In this document: positions 26,010 through 35,670 of the stretch, one piece after another
How positions within the stretch are numbered: the first letter of the stretch is position 1
How the letters are laid out: each line of letters starts with the position of its first letter
DNA from: Propionispora vibrioides
GTDB taxonomy: Bacteria > Bacillota > Negativicutes > Propionisporales > Propionisporaceae
Assembly: GCF_900110485.1 (NCBI RefSeq)
Contig: NZ_FODY01000004.1
Coordinates: 179,747 to 243,746, forward strand
Direction: 5' to 3'
DNA length: 64,000 nt
The notes under the pieces: model-generated
Seen by the model: only the letters and a program-made list of their open reading frames with translations
Databases searched by the model: none
Told to the model about the DNA's origin: nothing
Position numbers and translations under genes: made by a program

Positions 26010-26967
26010 GCCTGCCCCCCCCCTCTCTCCTGTTATCAGCTTTTCCGGCCGCCACGGTAGCTGTCATCGCCTGCAAACTGTCCACCGCCGGATTTTCCGG
26101 CTGGGTAGTCCAGCGTTTTTGAAACCACAGCCACTCATCCGGATAAGTCCGGATTACATCTTCCAGCATGTTGGTCATCCGGATGGTGAAGTTTTTAATA
26201 TCTTCCGCTTCGTTGCCCGTATCCTGATAATACATAGGTTCATAAATCAGCAGCCGGTGGCCGCCTTCTTTCTTTCGTACGGCAAAACAAGGAACCACCG
26301 GCGCCTTAAAGCGCTTGGCAAACACCGCCGGGCCTGGCGGCGTAGAGGCTGTTTTACCAAAAAATTCAACAAAAATCCCACTGCGACCGGCATCCTGGTC
26401 AGCCAAAAAACCAAGGGCCTTGCCCTTTTTCATAGCTTTGGCCGCCGCCACAAGTTCGGTCGTGCCCCGGGCAAAAATTTCCATGCCCACCATTTCGCGA
26501 TACTCGTTTAACAGTCGCGTATGCTGATCGTTCGGCTGCCGTTTAATTACACTGGTGATCGGCCAGCCGGTCAGGGCCAGGCCGGCCCCCAGCCACTCCC
26601 AGTTGCCGACATGGGCCGTCAGAATGACGACACCATGCCCCTGGGCCAGAGCTTCATCCATATAGTGCCGGTTTTCCAGAGTGATATACCGCTCGAAATT
26701 TTGCGGCGTTAGCACCGGTGTATACATAATCTCCAAAAAGGTCTGCCCGATTTTGGTAAACAAACTTTTGATAATTTGCTCGCCTTCGGCCACCGTCAAC
26801 GACATGCCTTCGCAGATTTGCTGCAGGGCTCTTTTTCGTTGCCGACCGGCCACATGATAATATAATCGTCCCAGACACTTGCCAATCAGCAGGACCCATG
26901 AGTACGGCAGCGAAGAAATCAGGCGGCTCATCGACTTAAACATATGATATTGCCAGTTTGATGCCAC
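26002..26967 (-). CDS. lpxL: Lipid A late acyltransferase, LpxL/LpxM (HtrB) family
   Basis: This protein of about 321 residues has an N-terminal membrane anchor and the HX4E catalytic motif in TAHVGNWEWLGAGL, plus DQDAGRSGIFVEFFG and WLWFQKRW at the C-terminal side, as in LpxL/LpxM. It moves a secondary acyl chain from acyl-ACP to Kdo2-lipid A. The start is taken as GTG at 26967, with GGAGG eight bases before it. A second, weaker related gene lies at 43083-43946. Which acyl position each fills cannot be told from the sequence. Confidence 0.92.
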   Translation of the reverse strand: MASNWQYHMFKSMSRLISSLPYSWVLLIGKCLGRLYYHVAGRQRKRALQQICEGMSLTVAEGEQIIKSLFTKIGQTFLEIMYTPVLTPQNFERYITLENRHYMDEALAQGHGVVILTAHVGNWEWLGAGLALTGWPITSVIKRQPNDQHTRLLNEYREMVGMEIFARGTTELVAAAKAMKKGKALGFLADQDAGRSGIFVEFFGKTASTPPGPAVFAKRFKAPVVPCFAVRKKEGGHRLLIYEPMYYQDTGNEAEDIKNFTIRMTNMLEDVIRTYPDEWLWFQKRWTTQPENPAVDSLQAMTATVAAGKADNRREGGGRLD

Positions 26968-26993
26968 GTACCGCACCTCCCATCTATACCCGT

Positions 26994-27539
26994 TTATTGC
27001 ACCACATGCAGGCTAGCTGCCGCCAGATAAGACTGTACGAGATCGTCCCATTTACCCTGGGACTTCAAAATCATCTCCATGATTTCCCGCACCGCCCCCT
27101 GGCCGCCGTCTTTCCCGGCCACATAGTGAGCCCGGTCCTTCACCTCAGGAGCGGCGTTGCCTACAGCACAAGCCAGTCCCACCTGATTGAAGGCAGGCAG
27201 ATCGTTGAGGTCGTCCCCCACATAGGCAACCTGCTCAGGCTTCAGGTCATATTTGACCATCAGATTACTTACTGCCCTGGCTTTGTCGCCTTCACCCTGG
27301 CAAATATCCCGGATTTTCAGCTCCGTGCCGCGCCAAGCCACAATCTGGCTTTCGCGGGCAGTCACAATGGCGGTATATAGGCCCGCCTGCTGAGCCAGCG
27401 AAATACCCATGCCGTCGTGGGCATGAAAAAACTTCATAGCTTCCCCCGCCGGACCAATGATAAGCTGGCCGCCGGTCAGCACACCGTCCACATCGAGCAC
27501 GATGAGTTCGATGTTCCGGGCCCGCGCCTTATAGTTCAT
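26994..27539 (-). CDS. kdsC: Kdo-8-phosphate phosphatase KdsC
   Basis: This 181-residue HAD-type phosphatase has the DxD motif in VLDVDGVLTGG, the T/S motif VTARES, a lysine at GDKARAVSNL and YVGDDLNDLPAF with the acidic metal ligands. It is the short, cap-less tetrameric form typical of KdsC and hydrolyses Kdo-8-phosphate to Kdo. Its ATG overlaps the kdsD stop by one base (TAATG), showing tight coupling. Confidence 0.96.
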   Translation of the reverse strand: MNYKARARNIELIVLDVDGVLTGGQLIIGPAGEAMKFFHAHDGMGISLAQQAGLYTAIVTARESQIVAWRGTELKIRDICQGEGDKARAVSNLMVKYDLKPEQVAYVGDDLNDLPAFNQVGLACAVGNAAPEVKDRAHYVAGKDGGQGAVREIMEMILKSQGKWDDLVQSYLAAASLHVVQ

Positions 27540-28510
27540 TATACCACTCCTTGACGCAATAAGTCAGTAAGGTGAATAATGCCAATTGCCCGGTTTTGTC
27601 CATCCACCACCGGCAGCACGGTAATCGGCCGGGGCTGATTTTTTTCCATCGTCCGGAGTGCCTCGGCTGCCAGCCTGTCGGCCGTAATCGTCCGGGGCGT
27701 CTTGGTCATCAGCGTCTCCACCGTTTTATCCAGAAACTCATGCCCCTTTTCCAAACCGCGGCGGATATCGCCATCGGTAATAAGTCCCAGGAGGGTATTA
27801 GCTTTATCCACCACCAAGGTAGCGCCAAGTCCCTTATCGGTAATGACAAACAGCGCTTCTTTCACCGTCTTATCCAAAGTCACCAGCGGCATTTCCTCGC
27901 CGGAATGCATGACGCTTTCCACCGTCAACAAGAGCTTCCGGCCCAGCGCACCACCGGGATGATACAGGGCAAAATCCTCCGGAGTAAACTTGCGGGATGA
28001 CAGCAGGGCAATAGCCAGAGCGTCGCCCATGGCCAGTGTGGCCGTCGTGCTGGCCGTCGGTGCCAGTCCCAGCGGGCAGGCTTCCTTTTCCACACTGACA
28101 TCAATAAACAGATCGGCAGCCTGACCCAACGTCGAAGCTTCCCGGCCGCTCATGGCAATAATCGACGCGCCGATTCGCTTGATAGCCGGCAAAATACCCA
28201 GGATTTCATCTGACTCGCCGCTGCTGGATATAGCAATAACAATATCGTTGGGCGTAACCATGCCCAAATCACCGTGAATGCCTTCCGCCGGATGCAGGAA
28301 AAAGGCCGGTGTTCCTGTACTGGCAAAAGTTGCCGCCATTTTTTTGCCGATAATGCCTGATTTACCCATACCGGTAATGACAATCCGCCCTTTACAGGTC
28401 AAAATTCTGTCTACCGCCGCCATAAACCGGTCATTAATCCGGGGAATCAGATTTTCAATGGCTGCCGCCTCGATGGACAGCACCTTTTTTGCTTCTTCTT
28501 GTATACTCAT
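27539..28510 (-). CDS. kdsD: Arabinose-5-phosphate isomerase
   Basis: This 323-residue enzyme has an N-terminal SIS sugar isomerase domain (ITGMGKSGIIGKKMAATFAST, AISSSGESDEI, LGLAPTASTTATLAMGDALA) and two C-terminal CBS domains (from about 205). It interconverts ribulose-5-phosphate and arabinose-5-phosphate, the first step to Kdo. It is in one run with kdsC, kdsA and kdsB, so all enzymes from ribulose-5-phosphate to CMP-Kdo are adjacent. KpsF is the same fold used for capsule; the lipid A setting supports KdsD. Confidence 0.95.
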   Translation of the reverse strand: MSIQEEAKKVLSIEAAAIENLIPRINDRFMAAVDRILTCKGRIVITGMGKSGIIGKKMAATFASTGTPAFFLHPAEGIHGDLGMVTPNDIVIAISSSGESDEILGILPAIKRIGASIIAMSGREASTLGQAADLFIDVSVEKEACPLGLAPTASTTATLAMGDALAIALLSSRKFTPEDFALYHPGGALGRKLLLTVESVMHSGEEMPLVTLDKTVKEALFVITDKGLGATLVVDKANTLLGLITDGDIRRGLEKGHEFLDKTVETLMTKTPRTITADRLAAEALRTMEKNQPRPITVLPVVDGQNRAIGIIHLTDLLRQGVV

Positions 28511-28537
28511 GGACAGTGCCTCCTTTTTTTGTTAAAA

Positions 28538-28570
28538 GGGGACGAATTGTTTTATGATAAAACGTCCCCT
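28538..28570 (-). terminator. Hairpin between kdsA and kdsD
   Basis: AGGGGACG and CGTCCCCT pair, with an inner GTTTTAT/ATAAAAC stem. On the minus strand TTTTAACAAAAAAAGG follows, a short T tract. It may cause partial termination or mRNA processing between kdsA and the kdsD-kdsC-lpxL-lpt genes. Confidence 0.5.
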
Positions 28571-28609
28571 GTGACCTAAGACAGCGTGTCTATCAGTTTA
28601 TATTAATAT

Positions 28610-29434
28610 TTACTTATGCCGTTTTACCACATTGTCGATAGCAATAACGTCTTTCAAGAGGTCTTCCAGTTGGTCGACATATAGCATGTTCGGACCGTCG
28701 GACAGCGCTTCCTCCGGATTGTCATGGACTTCCATAAACAGCACGTCAATTCCAGTGGCCACAGCCGCACGGGTCAGATAAGGTACAAATTCGCGCTGGC
28801 CGGCAGAGGAAGTGCCGGCGCCGCCGGGCAATTGCACGCAGTGAGTAGCGTCAAACACTACCGGATAGCCCATGGATCGCATAATCGGCAAACCGCGCAT
28901 ATCGGCCACCAGGTTATTATAACCGAAGCTTGCTCCCCGTTCGGTGAGCAGGATATTTTCGTTGCCCGCTTCCCGCAATTTGTTGATGACGTTTTTCATA
29001 TCATTAGGCGCCAGGAACTGGCCCTTCTTGACATTGACCACTTTACCGGTCAGCGCCGCCTGGTGCAGCAAATCGGTCTGCCGGCTTAAAAAAGCGGGAA
29101 TCTGTAGAATATCGAGCACCGCAGCCGCCGCTTCGATCTGGTTACTGCAATGAATATCGCTAAGTACAGGCACCTTGAGCGTTTCTTTAATATGTTTCAA
29201 AATAGCCAGACCTTCCTCCAGGCCGGGACCGCGAAACGAACTGTGGGAAGAACGGTTGGCCTTATCAAAAGAGGCTTTAAAGATGTAGGGAACCCCCAGT
29301 CGCTCGGCAATGGCCTTGATGGACTGGCCGATTTTCAGCGTGCGCTGCGGGTCTTCAATCACGCAGGGTCCGGCAATGAGAGCGATGGGATTCTGCCCAC
29401 CTACCGTGATATTTCCGATTTTTACAGTATTCAT
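28610..29434 (-). CDS. kdsA: Kdo-8-phosphate synthase KdsA
   Basis: This 274-residue enzyme has the KdsA signature PCVIEDPQRTLKIGQ, FKASFDKANRSS, SDIHCSNQIEAAA and the metal/substrate regions VFDATHCVQLPGG and EVHDNPEEALSDGPNML. It condenses phosphoenolpyruvate with arabinose-5-phosphate in the cytosol. The residue set includes NxxxC-type choices of either metal class that cannot be resolved by eye. It is 18 bp downstream of kdsB with a GGGGGA ribosome site. Confidence 0.97.
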   Translation of the reverse strand: MNTVKIGNITVGGQNPIALIAGPCVIEDPQRTLKIGQSIKAIAERLGVPYIFKASFDKANRSSHSSFRGPGLEEGLAILKHIKETLKVPVLSDIHCSNQIEAAAAVLDILQIPAFLSRQTDLLHQAALTGKVVNVKKGQFLAPNDMKNVINKLREAGNENILLTERGASFGYNNLVADMRGLPIMRSMGYPVVFDATHCVQLPGGAGTSSAGQREFVPYLTRAAVATGIDVLFMEVHDNPEEALSDGPNMLYVDQLEDLLKDVIAIDNVVKRHK

Positions 29435-29452
29435 AAGTAAATCCCCCTTAGC

Positions 29453-30178
29453 TTATTTTTGCAATATAGTTCGTACTTTTTCCAGATCCTCCAGAGTGTC
29501 CACACCAACCGGCTTAAAGCTGGTTTCCAGCACTTTAATCCGGTAGCCATGTTCCAAGGCGCGAAGCTGTTCTAAAGATTCCGCCTTTTCCAGTGGTGTC
29601 GGCGCCAGGGCGGCATAGGTTAGCAAAAAATCCCGGCGGTAAGCATAAATACCGATATGCTTGTACACGGCAAAGGTTTCCGGACGGACCCGCGGGTATG
29701 GCAGCAGCGAGCGGGAAAAGTAAAGGGCATAATCGTTCAGTCCGGTCACAACTTTCACTGCATTGGGATTATTGTATTCTGCTTCATCTGCTCTTGTTTT
29801 AAGGGTAGCCATTAAGAGATCCGGCTCTTCGACAAAGGCGGCCGCCAGTTGGTCGATCACCGCCGGCTCAATGAGCGGCTCATCGCCCTGTACATTGATG
29901 ATGACGTCGAACCCGGGAAAAGCCCGGGCAACCTCTGCCAGCCGGTCGGTGCCGGTAGGATGGTTAGTCGAAGTCATCATCACCTCGCCGCCAAAGCCGG
30001 TCACGGCGTCGGCCACCAGCGGATGATCGGCCGCCACCAGTACCATCGCCGGACGAAGGGCCTTTTTCGCCTGTTCATACACCCGCTGAATCATCGGTTT
30101 ACCGGCAATATCGGCCAGTGGTTTTCCCGGCAGGCGGGTGGATGCATACCGCGCCGGAATGACACACAGGATTTTCAC
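29453..30178 (-). CDS. kdsB: CMP-Kdo synthetase KdsB
   Basis: This 241-residue cytidylyltransferase has PARYASTRLPGKPLADIAGKP at the N-terminus, the CTP-binding and Kdo-binding blocks (STNHPTGTDRLAEVA; NVQGDEPLIEP) and HIGIYAYRRDFL near the C-terminus. It makes CMP-Kdo, the short-lived donor for WaaA. Its start abuts the waaA-lpxK stop codon without a gap, which indicates one operon. Confidence 0.97.
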   Translation of the reverse strand: MKILCVIPARYASTRLPGKPLADIAGKPMIQRVYEQAKKALRPAMVLVAADHPLVADAVTGFGGEVMMTSTNHPTGTDRLAEVARAFPGFDVIINVQGDEPLIEPAVIDQLAAAFVEEPDLLMATLKTRADEAEYNNPNAVKVVTGLNDYALYFSRSLLPYPRVRPETFAVYKHIGIYAYRRDFLLTYAALAPTPLEKAESLEQLRALEHGYRIKVLETSFKPVGVDTLEDLEKVRTILQK

Positions 30179-32683
30179 TTATCCCACCTCCTGAGTTGTT
30201 TTTTTCTTCTGATCCCTAGCTGCCATGGCGGCAATCAAGGCCATCAGTTCCTGAGACCCCTCAGTAAACTTAAGTTCAATGCCTAATACATAAATAGGCA
30301 CTTTCCGTTCGGAATGAATAAATTCGGCAGGAATCTTAACAGCATCTTTTTCCGTCGTAATGATGGCATATACGTCATTATCAATTGCCTGCTGCAGCAC
30401 CTCTTGCATTTCCTTCATATTATAACTGTGATGATCGGGATAGCGGGCTGAATAGACTACCTCAGCACCGATATCAACAATGGTTTGTTCAAAAGAGGAA
30501 GGGTTACCGATGGCTGACAGCGCCATCACCTTTTTGCCTTGTATAGCTTCCAGCGGCGCAATATTCTTGGAAATTTCCCCCTTATACCACTCTTCAATTT
30601 CAATAAAGCAGCGAGGGTTATGGATGCTTTCAACGATGAGCGCCTGAGAGTTATAGATTTTTACTTTGTCCCGGATATCAAAGCGGGCATGTTCGGTAGA
30701 CTGGTCGGCCTTGGTCAGCAGAAAAGCATTGGCCCGGTTCAGATTTTCCAGCGGCTCCCTCAGGGTACCACGGGGCAGCATAAAATTATTACCGAAAACA
30801 TTGATGGTATCAATCAGGACAATATCCAGATCCCGAACCAACTGCCAATGCTGGTAACCATCGTCCATAATAATAATCTCCGCCTGGAACTTGTCTACGG
30901 CATACTGGCCGGTTATTGCACGGTGCTTGCCAATCAGCACAGGAACGCCGGGCAAGTTTTTGGCCAACAGATAGGCCTCATCTCCCGCTTCAGTCGCCGA
31001 CATGTAGATTTTCTTGCCGTCCGATACGACACCGACTTCTCCTTTGTGCTTGGCCCGGTAGCCCCGGTTTAAAATCACCACCCGGCAGCCCATATCCCGA
31101 ATAATGGCGGCTAAACGCTGGGCAGTTGGTGTCTTGCCGGTGCCGCCTACCGTAATATTGCCCAGGCTGATGACCTGGCAGGGCAGCTTGTGCTGTTTCA
31201 GTATACCGCTCCTGTATAAGCTTAGCTTGAGGGAAACACCGATTTCATACAAAAAGGAGAGCAGACGCAAAACAGCCAGCAGGCAATCGGCCAATAGACC
31301 TTCTTTTTCACCATGCACCAACCGGTACAAATAAAGCTGCGAGTTTTCCCGCTGCCGCATCCTGACTGCCCGTTTCCGGTCGGCGGCACTTTCAGGCGAG
31401 GCTAACAGTTCTTTCAAATGGAGTGCGCTCTTGCGGGCGGCACCGCGATTTTCCCGGATAATCGCCAAGGAACGGCTGGACATGACAGTCCGCTCCTGAC
31501 TATTATGGAGCAGTTGCAGCATAGCGCTTTTCAGCTCCTCGCCGCTCTTCACTGTAATGCAAGCCTGGCGGCTATCGAACAGAGCATAGGTGTCTTTAAA
31601 GTTGAACATGTTAGGTCCAGTCAAAATTGGCTTGCCATGAGCCGCCGGCTCCAGAATATTATGACCGCCATGGGGGATCAGACTGCCGCCGACAAAAATA
31701 ATGTCGCCAATACCATAAATTTTTCCCAGCTCACCAATGGTATCGACAATGACAATATCGTGTCCGGTACGGGGCTGCTCTTTCAGTTCGGTACGGGCAA
31801 CCGCCTGCAGCTTGTATTGGGCGGCCAGGGTCACAATCTCTTGTGTCCGCAGCGTCTCCCGGGGAGCGATAATCAGCTTGGCAGCCGGAAACTCCGCCTG
31901 AATAGCGGTAAAGGCGGTAAGCAATGGTTCCTCTTCTCCCTTATGGGTGCTGCCGGCCACAATAATCGGCTGGTTGCCGGAAACGCCCATTTCCATATAT
32001 AATTTTTCTCTTTCTTCCGGGCTGACAACCGTATAGGTCTGATCATACTTGGTATTGCCGGTGACAATAACCCGGTCCGGATCGGCCCCCAGCCTAACGA
32101 TGTATTCGGCATCCACTGCCGACTGCATGCAAAAGCGGGTAACCGTTCCCATCATATCTTTTAGAACATTCCGCAGGTAATGATAACGGGTAACACTTTT
32201 ATCGCTAATCCGTCCATTCGCCATCATAACCGGAATACCCCTGCGCCGCATATTCTTTAAAAAATTCGGCCACAGCTCGGTTTCTACCGGCACAAAAACC
32301 TTGGGCTGGATTTTTTTTACAACGGCCCGGCTGATCCAGGGCAAATCAAGCGGAAAATAAATGATCGCATCGGCATCCTTCACAATTCGCCGGGCCATTT
32401 CATAACCGCTGGAGGTGACTACCGAAACCAGAATAGGCTGAACCGGAAACTCCCGGCGAAATTCTCTGATAATCGGACTGGCCGCTACAATCTCCCCTAC
32501 CGAAGCGGCATGGACCCAGATACAGTCCCGCTGCGCCACTTTGTCAATCTCCTCGTCAGGTAAAAAGCCAAAGCTTTGCCGCAGTCGCTCGCCAAATCCG
32601 TTTTCCCGGACCAGCCGGACCATAAAGACAGGCAGCGCGACAATAACCAGCAGCAGTCCCAGTACATTATATAGATAATACAT
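30179..32683 (-). CDS. waaA-lpxK: Fused Kdo transferase WaaA and lipid A 4'-kinase LpxK
   Basis: This single 834-residue frame joins two enzymes. Residues 1-430 are WaaA (KdtA): an N-terminal membrane segment, HAASVGEIVAA with the catalytic glutamate at 64, PVETELWPN, and GGSLIPHGGHNILEP of the GT-B donor domain. A linker at about 430-460 leads to LpxK, with GNITVGGTGKTPT as its P-loop at 509-521 and DDGYQHWQLVRDLDIVLID. LpxK phosphorylates the lipid A disaccharide and WaaA adds Kdo directly afterwards, so fusion couples sequential steps on the inner leaflet. No stop or shift was seen at the join. Confidence 0.96.
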   Translation of the reverse strand: MYYLYNVLGLLLVIVALPVFMVRLVRENGFGERLRQSFGFLPDEEIDKVAQRDCIWVHAASVGEIVAASPIIREFRREFPVQPILVSVVTSSGYEMARRIVKDADAIIYFPLDLPWISRAVVKKIQPKVFVPVETELWPNFLKNMRRRGIPVMMANGRISDKSVTRYHYLRNVLKDMMGTVTRFCMQSAVDAEYIVRLGADPDRVIVTGNTKYDQTYTVVSPEEREKLYMEMGVSGNQPIIVAGSTHKGEEEPLLTAFTAIQAEFPAAKLIIAPRETLRTQEIVTLAAQYKLQAVARTELKEQPRTGHDIVIVDTIGELGKIYGIGDIIFVGGSLIPHGGHNILEPAAHGKPILTGPNMFNFKDTYALFDSRQACITVKSGEELKSAMLQLLHNSQERTVMSSRSLAIIRENRGAARKSALHLKELLASPESAADRKRAVRMRQRENSQLYLYRLVHGEKEGLLADCLLAVLRLLSFLYEIGVSLKLSLYRSGILKQHKLPCQVISLGNITVGGTGKTPTAQRLAAIIRDMGCRVVILNRGYRAKHKGEVGVVSDGKKIYMSATEAGDEAYLLAKNLPGVPVLIGKHRAITGQYAVDKFQAEIIIMDDGYQHWQLVRDLDIVLIDTINVFGNNFMLPRGTLREPLENLNRANAFLLTKADQSTEHARFDIRDKVKIYNSQALIVESIHNPRCFIEIEEWYKGEISKNIAPLEAIQGKKVMALSAIGNPSSFEQTIVDIGAEVVYSARYPDHHSYNMKEMQEVLQQAIDNDVYAIITTEKDAVKIPAEFIHSERKVPIYVLGIELKFTEGSQELMALIAAMAARDQKKKTTQEVG

Positions 32684-32735
32684 ACACCATACCTCTTTCC
32701 GTCAAGGTAAACAATCATTCTTGCCAAATTGCGAC

Positions 32736-34472
32736 CTATTGTGCCGCTTTATTACTGGAAAACTGCACCTGATGCAAATTATAGTACACGCCGCCGCGCG
32801 CCATAAGCTGTTCGTGCGTTCCCTCTTCGACAATCCGCCCCTTTTCCATAACCAGAATCACATGGGCCCGTTTGATGGTGGACAGACGATGGGCAATGAC
32901 AAAGGAAGTCCGGCCGGCCATTAATTTGTCCAGCGCTTCCTGTACCAGTTTCTCGCTTTCGGTATCCAAAGCCGAGGTGGCTTCATCCAGAATAAGCACC
33001 CGGGGATTTTTTAAAATAGCGCGGGCAATAGCGATCCGCTGGCGCTGGCCGCCGGACAGCTTCGAACCCCGTTCGCCGATCTGGGTGTCATAACCCTCGG
33101 GCATACGGCTGATAAACTGATGAGCATTAGCTGCCTTAGCCGCCCCAATAATCTCATCCCGTGTTGCATCCAACCGGCCATAGCGGATATTTTCATAAGC
33201 AGAACCGTTAAACAGCACCGTTTCCTGCGGTACGATACCAATCTGCTCCCGCAGCGACTCGACGGTTACCGTCTTGATGTCAATACCGTCAATACTGATA
33301 TAGCCGGCAGTCGGATCATAAAAGCGGGGAATCAGGTTGGCGATCGTCGTCTTGCCGGCGCCGCTGGCCCCGACAATAGCCACCATCTGCCCCGGCCGGG
33401 CCTGAATGGAAATATTCTGCAGCGTTGGTTCGCCTGCTTTGTAAGAAAAATCAACTGCGTGAAAGACCACTTCACCGCAAATGGCCGGCAGTGGTACGGC
33501 GCCGGGCATATTTTGTATTTCCGGCTCGGTATCAAGAACGGTAAAAATCCGCTGTGCAGCAGCCAAGGAACGCTGTATTCCCCCATACACCCGGCTAAGC
33601 CGTTTAATGGGATTGGAAAGATTGACAACATACATAAGAAAGGCAATCAGTGATCCGGCCGTCAAATTGCCGTTAATCACCTCTAAACCACCATACCAGA
33701 TTATCAAGGTAACTCCCACGGCCGACAAAAATTCAACAATCGGCGTTAATAGGGCCATCAACTGGGCGTTTTTCATCTGCGCCCGGAAATTTTTATAATT
33801 CTCGTTTTCAAAACGTTGGATTTCATGGTCTTCTCTGACAAAGGATTTGATGACCCGGATGGCCGAAATGGTTTCCTGCAGCACTGAAGTAATATCGGCC
33901 GCCCGTTCCTGCATGACATGACTGGTTTTACGCAGTTTTTTTCCGAAAATATTAATAGTCTGCGCCACTAGAGGCAGTGTAATAATGGTTAAAAGAGACA
34001 GTTTCCAGTGAATATAAAACATGGCCCCCAAAGACCCGATCAGAGTCATCCCTTCGGTCACGCCGTCAATCACATTGTCGACCAATGCATTCTGCAAGGC
34101 TGCCACATCATTAGTCACATAGCTCATCAGCGTCCCTGTCTGCCGTTTCTCATAATAGGAAAGCGACAAACGCTGAAAATGGCGATATACCGCTGAGCGG
34201 ATATCAATAATTATCCGTTGACCGATATAGGCCATCAGATAGGTCTGTCCATAAAAGAAAATGCCTCGCAAAAGGAAGACTACGACAATACCGCCGGCAA
34301 TAATGTTAAGAGTAAGCAGATCTTTATCGGCGAGAACCTTATCAATGACTTCTTTTAAAATCCAAGGAATATACAAATTGGCACTGGCTGCCATCATAAT
34401 ACAAATGACTGCCAGAATCAGACGGGGAATGTATGGACGGATAAAGGCAATTAAGCGCAAATAGGTATTCAT
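32736..34472 (-). CDS. msbA: Lipid A flippase MsbA
   Basis: This 578-residue half-transporter has six membrane segments (about 15-320) and a nucleotide-binding domain with Walker A GASGAGKTT, signature LSGGQRQRIAIARAI and Walker B VLILDEATSALD. It matches MsbA-type lipid exporters, and the setting between lpxB and waaA-lpxK supports LPS flipping across the inner membrane over multidrug export. The start is ATG 34472, overlapping the lpxB stop by 4 bp (ATGA); a longer upstream frame would run deep into lpxB. Confidence 0.94.
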   Translation of the reverse strand: MNTYLRLIAFIRPYIPRLILAVICIMMAASANLYIPWILKEVIDKVLADKDLLTLNIIAGGIVVVFLLRGIFFYGQTYLMAYIGQRIIIDIRSAVYRHFQRLSLSYYEKRQTGTLMSYVTNDVAALQNALVDNVIDGVTEGMTLIGSLGAMFYIHWKLSLLTIITLPLVAQTINIFGKKLRKTSHVMQERAADITSVLQETISAIRVIKSFVREDHEIQRFENENYKNFRAQMKNAQLMALLTPIVEFLSAVGVTLIIWYGGLEVINGNLTAGSLIAFLMYVVNLSNPIKRLSRVYGGIQRSLAAAQRIFTVLDTEPEIQNMPGAVPLPAICGEVVFHAVDFSYKAGEPTLQNISIQARPGQMVAIVGASGAGKTTIANLIPRFYDPTAGYISIDGIDIKTVTVESLREQIGIVPQETVLFNGSAYENIRYGRLDATRDEIIGAAKAANAHQFISRMPEGYDTQIGERGSKLSGGQRQRIAIARAILKNPRVLILDEATSALDTESEKLVQEALDKLMAGRTSFVIAHRLSTIKRAHVILVMEKGRIVEEGTHEQLMARGGVYYNLHQVQFSSNKAAQ

Positions 34473-35620
34473 TCTTTCCCTCCAGCCTGCTGCGCGGCAA
34501 CTTCCAGAACAAGTTCGGCGGTACGCCGTACGGCGCCGCCGCTGCCCAGAGTCTGGCGCATGGCAATTAAATCCTCTATAGTTTGACTGTATATATCCCA
34601 ATCAGACAAAATCCGCAAGGCTTCATCAGCCACCCGGTCAGCGTTGGCCTCTTCCTGCAGCAATTCCGGGACGATCTGACGTCCGGCAATGATGTTAGGC
34701 AGGCTGACATAAGGAATTTTAATTAGTTGCTTTCCAATGAAGTACGTAATTGGCGAAGTCTTGTACACAACAATGGTCGGCACCTGCATGAGCGCCGTTT
34801 CCAGCGTGGCCGTGCCAGAAGCGGCAATGGCCAGGTTGGCAATTTGCATTAAATCATAGGTATTGCCAGTAGTAATTTGCACCGGCAAGGAATATTTATC
34901 CAGCTTATTTTGCAGCATTTCCCGGGAAATTGTCGTAGCCGCCGGTAAAAGGAATTGGCATTCCGGCATAACTCTTCTTATTTTTTCCGCCGCCGACAGC
35001 ATAATATCCAGCAGTTGGTCCACTTCCTGCTTCCGGCTGCCAGGCATCAAAAGTACAACGGGATGCTCCGGATCGACCGCAAAATGCTGATAAGCAGTTT
35101 CTTTATCCCAGTTGGGTTTCACAATATCTAAGAGTGGATGTCCGACAAAGGTCACGTTGGCGCCGGCTTCCCGGTACACGTCAGCCTCAAAAGGAAAAAT
35201 TGCAGCCACCTGTTCGGTCATGGCGGCAATATCCTTAGCCCTGTCTTTACGCCAAATCCATACCTGTGGACTAATATAGTATACCACAGGTATGTCCTGT
35301 TTTTTAGCTGCCTTAGCCAGCCGCATATTAAAATCGGGATAGTCGATCACAACCAGCACATCCGGTTTCTCGGCCGCCATCAGCGCAACCAGACTATCTT
35401 TCAGGCGAAAAAGGCGGGGCAAATTTCTAATTACTTCTACAAAACCCATAACGTTAATATCGGCAATATCGTATACGATATCCACGCCGGCGTCACGCAT
35501 GGCTTGTCCACCCATACCGAATACGGCAATATCCGGTTCAAGCTGCCTCAGGGCCTCTGCCAAACTGGCTCCATGCAAATCGCCCGATGCCTCGCCGACG
35601 GAAATCATAATTTTATGCAT
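34469..35620 (-). CDS. lpxB: Lipid-A-disaccharide synthase
   Basis: This 383-residue GT19 enzyme opens with MHKIMISVGEASGDLHGA, contains VVIDYPDFNMRLAK, YYISPQVWIWRKDR, FPFEADVYREAG and the donor loop LLMPGSRKQEVDQ, and ends with the AASGTATLETALM motif. It joins UDP-2,3-diacylglucosamine and lipid X to make the tetraacyl disaccharide. A GGAGG lies seven bases before the ATG. It is coupled to msbA by a 4-bp overlap. Confidence 0.97.
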   Translation of the reverse strand: MHKIMISVGEASGDLHGASLAEALRQLEPDIAVFGMGGQAMRDAGVDIVYDIADINVMGFVEVIRNLPRLFRLKDSLVALMAAEKPDVLVVIDYPDFNMRLAKAAKKQDIPVVYYISPQVWIWRKDRAKDIAAMTEQVAAIFPFEADVYREAGANVTFVGHPLLDIVKPNWDKETAYQHFAVDPEHPVVLLMPGSRKQEVDQLLDIMLSAAEKIRRVMPECQFLLPAATTISREMLQNKLDKYSLPVQITTGNTYDLMQIANLAIAASGTATLETALMQVPTIVVYKTSPITYFIGKQLIKIPYVSLPNIIAGRQIVPELLQEEANADRVADEALRILSDWDIYSQTIEDLIAMRQTLGSGGAVRRTAELVLEVAAQQAGGKE

Positions 35621-35670
35621 AGCACAGCCTCCATAAGATGCGGGTATTCTATAGTATAAACAAATCCTCC

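Noticed and set aside
34473..34601. Longer N-terminus for MsbA
   Set aside because: The 43 extra residues (Arg-rich, out of keeping with MsbA) overlap lpxB; ATG 34472 overlaps the lpxB stop as ATGA, as expected for coupled genes.
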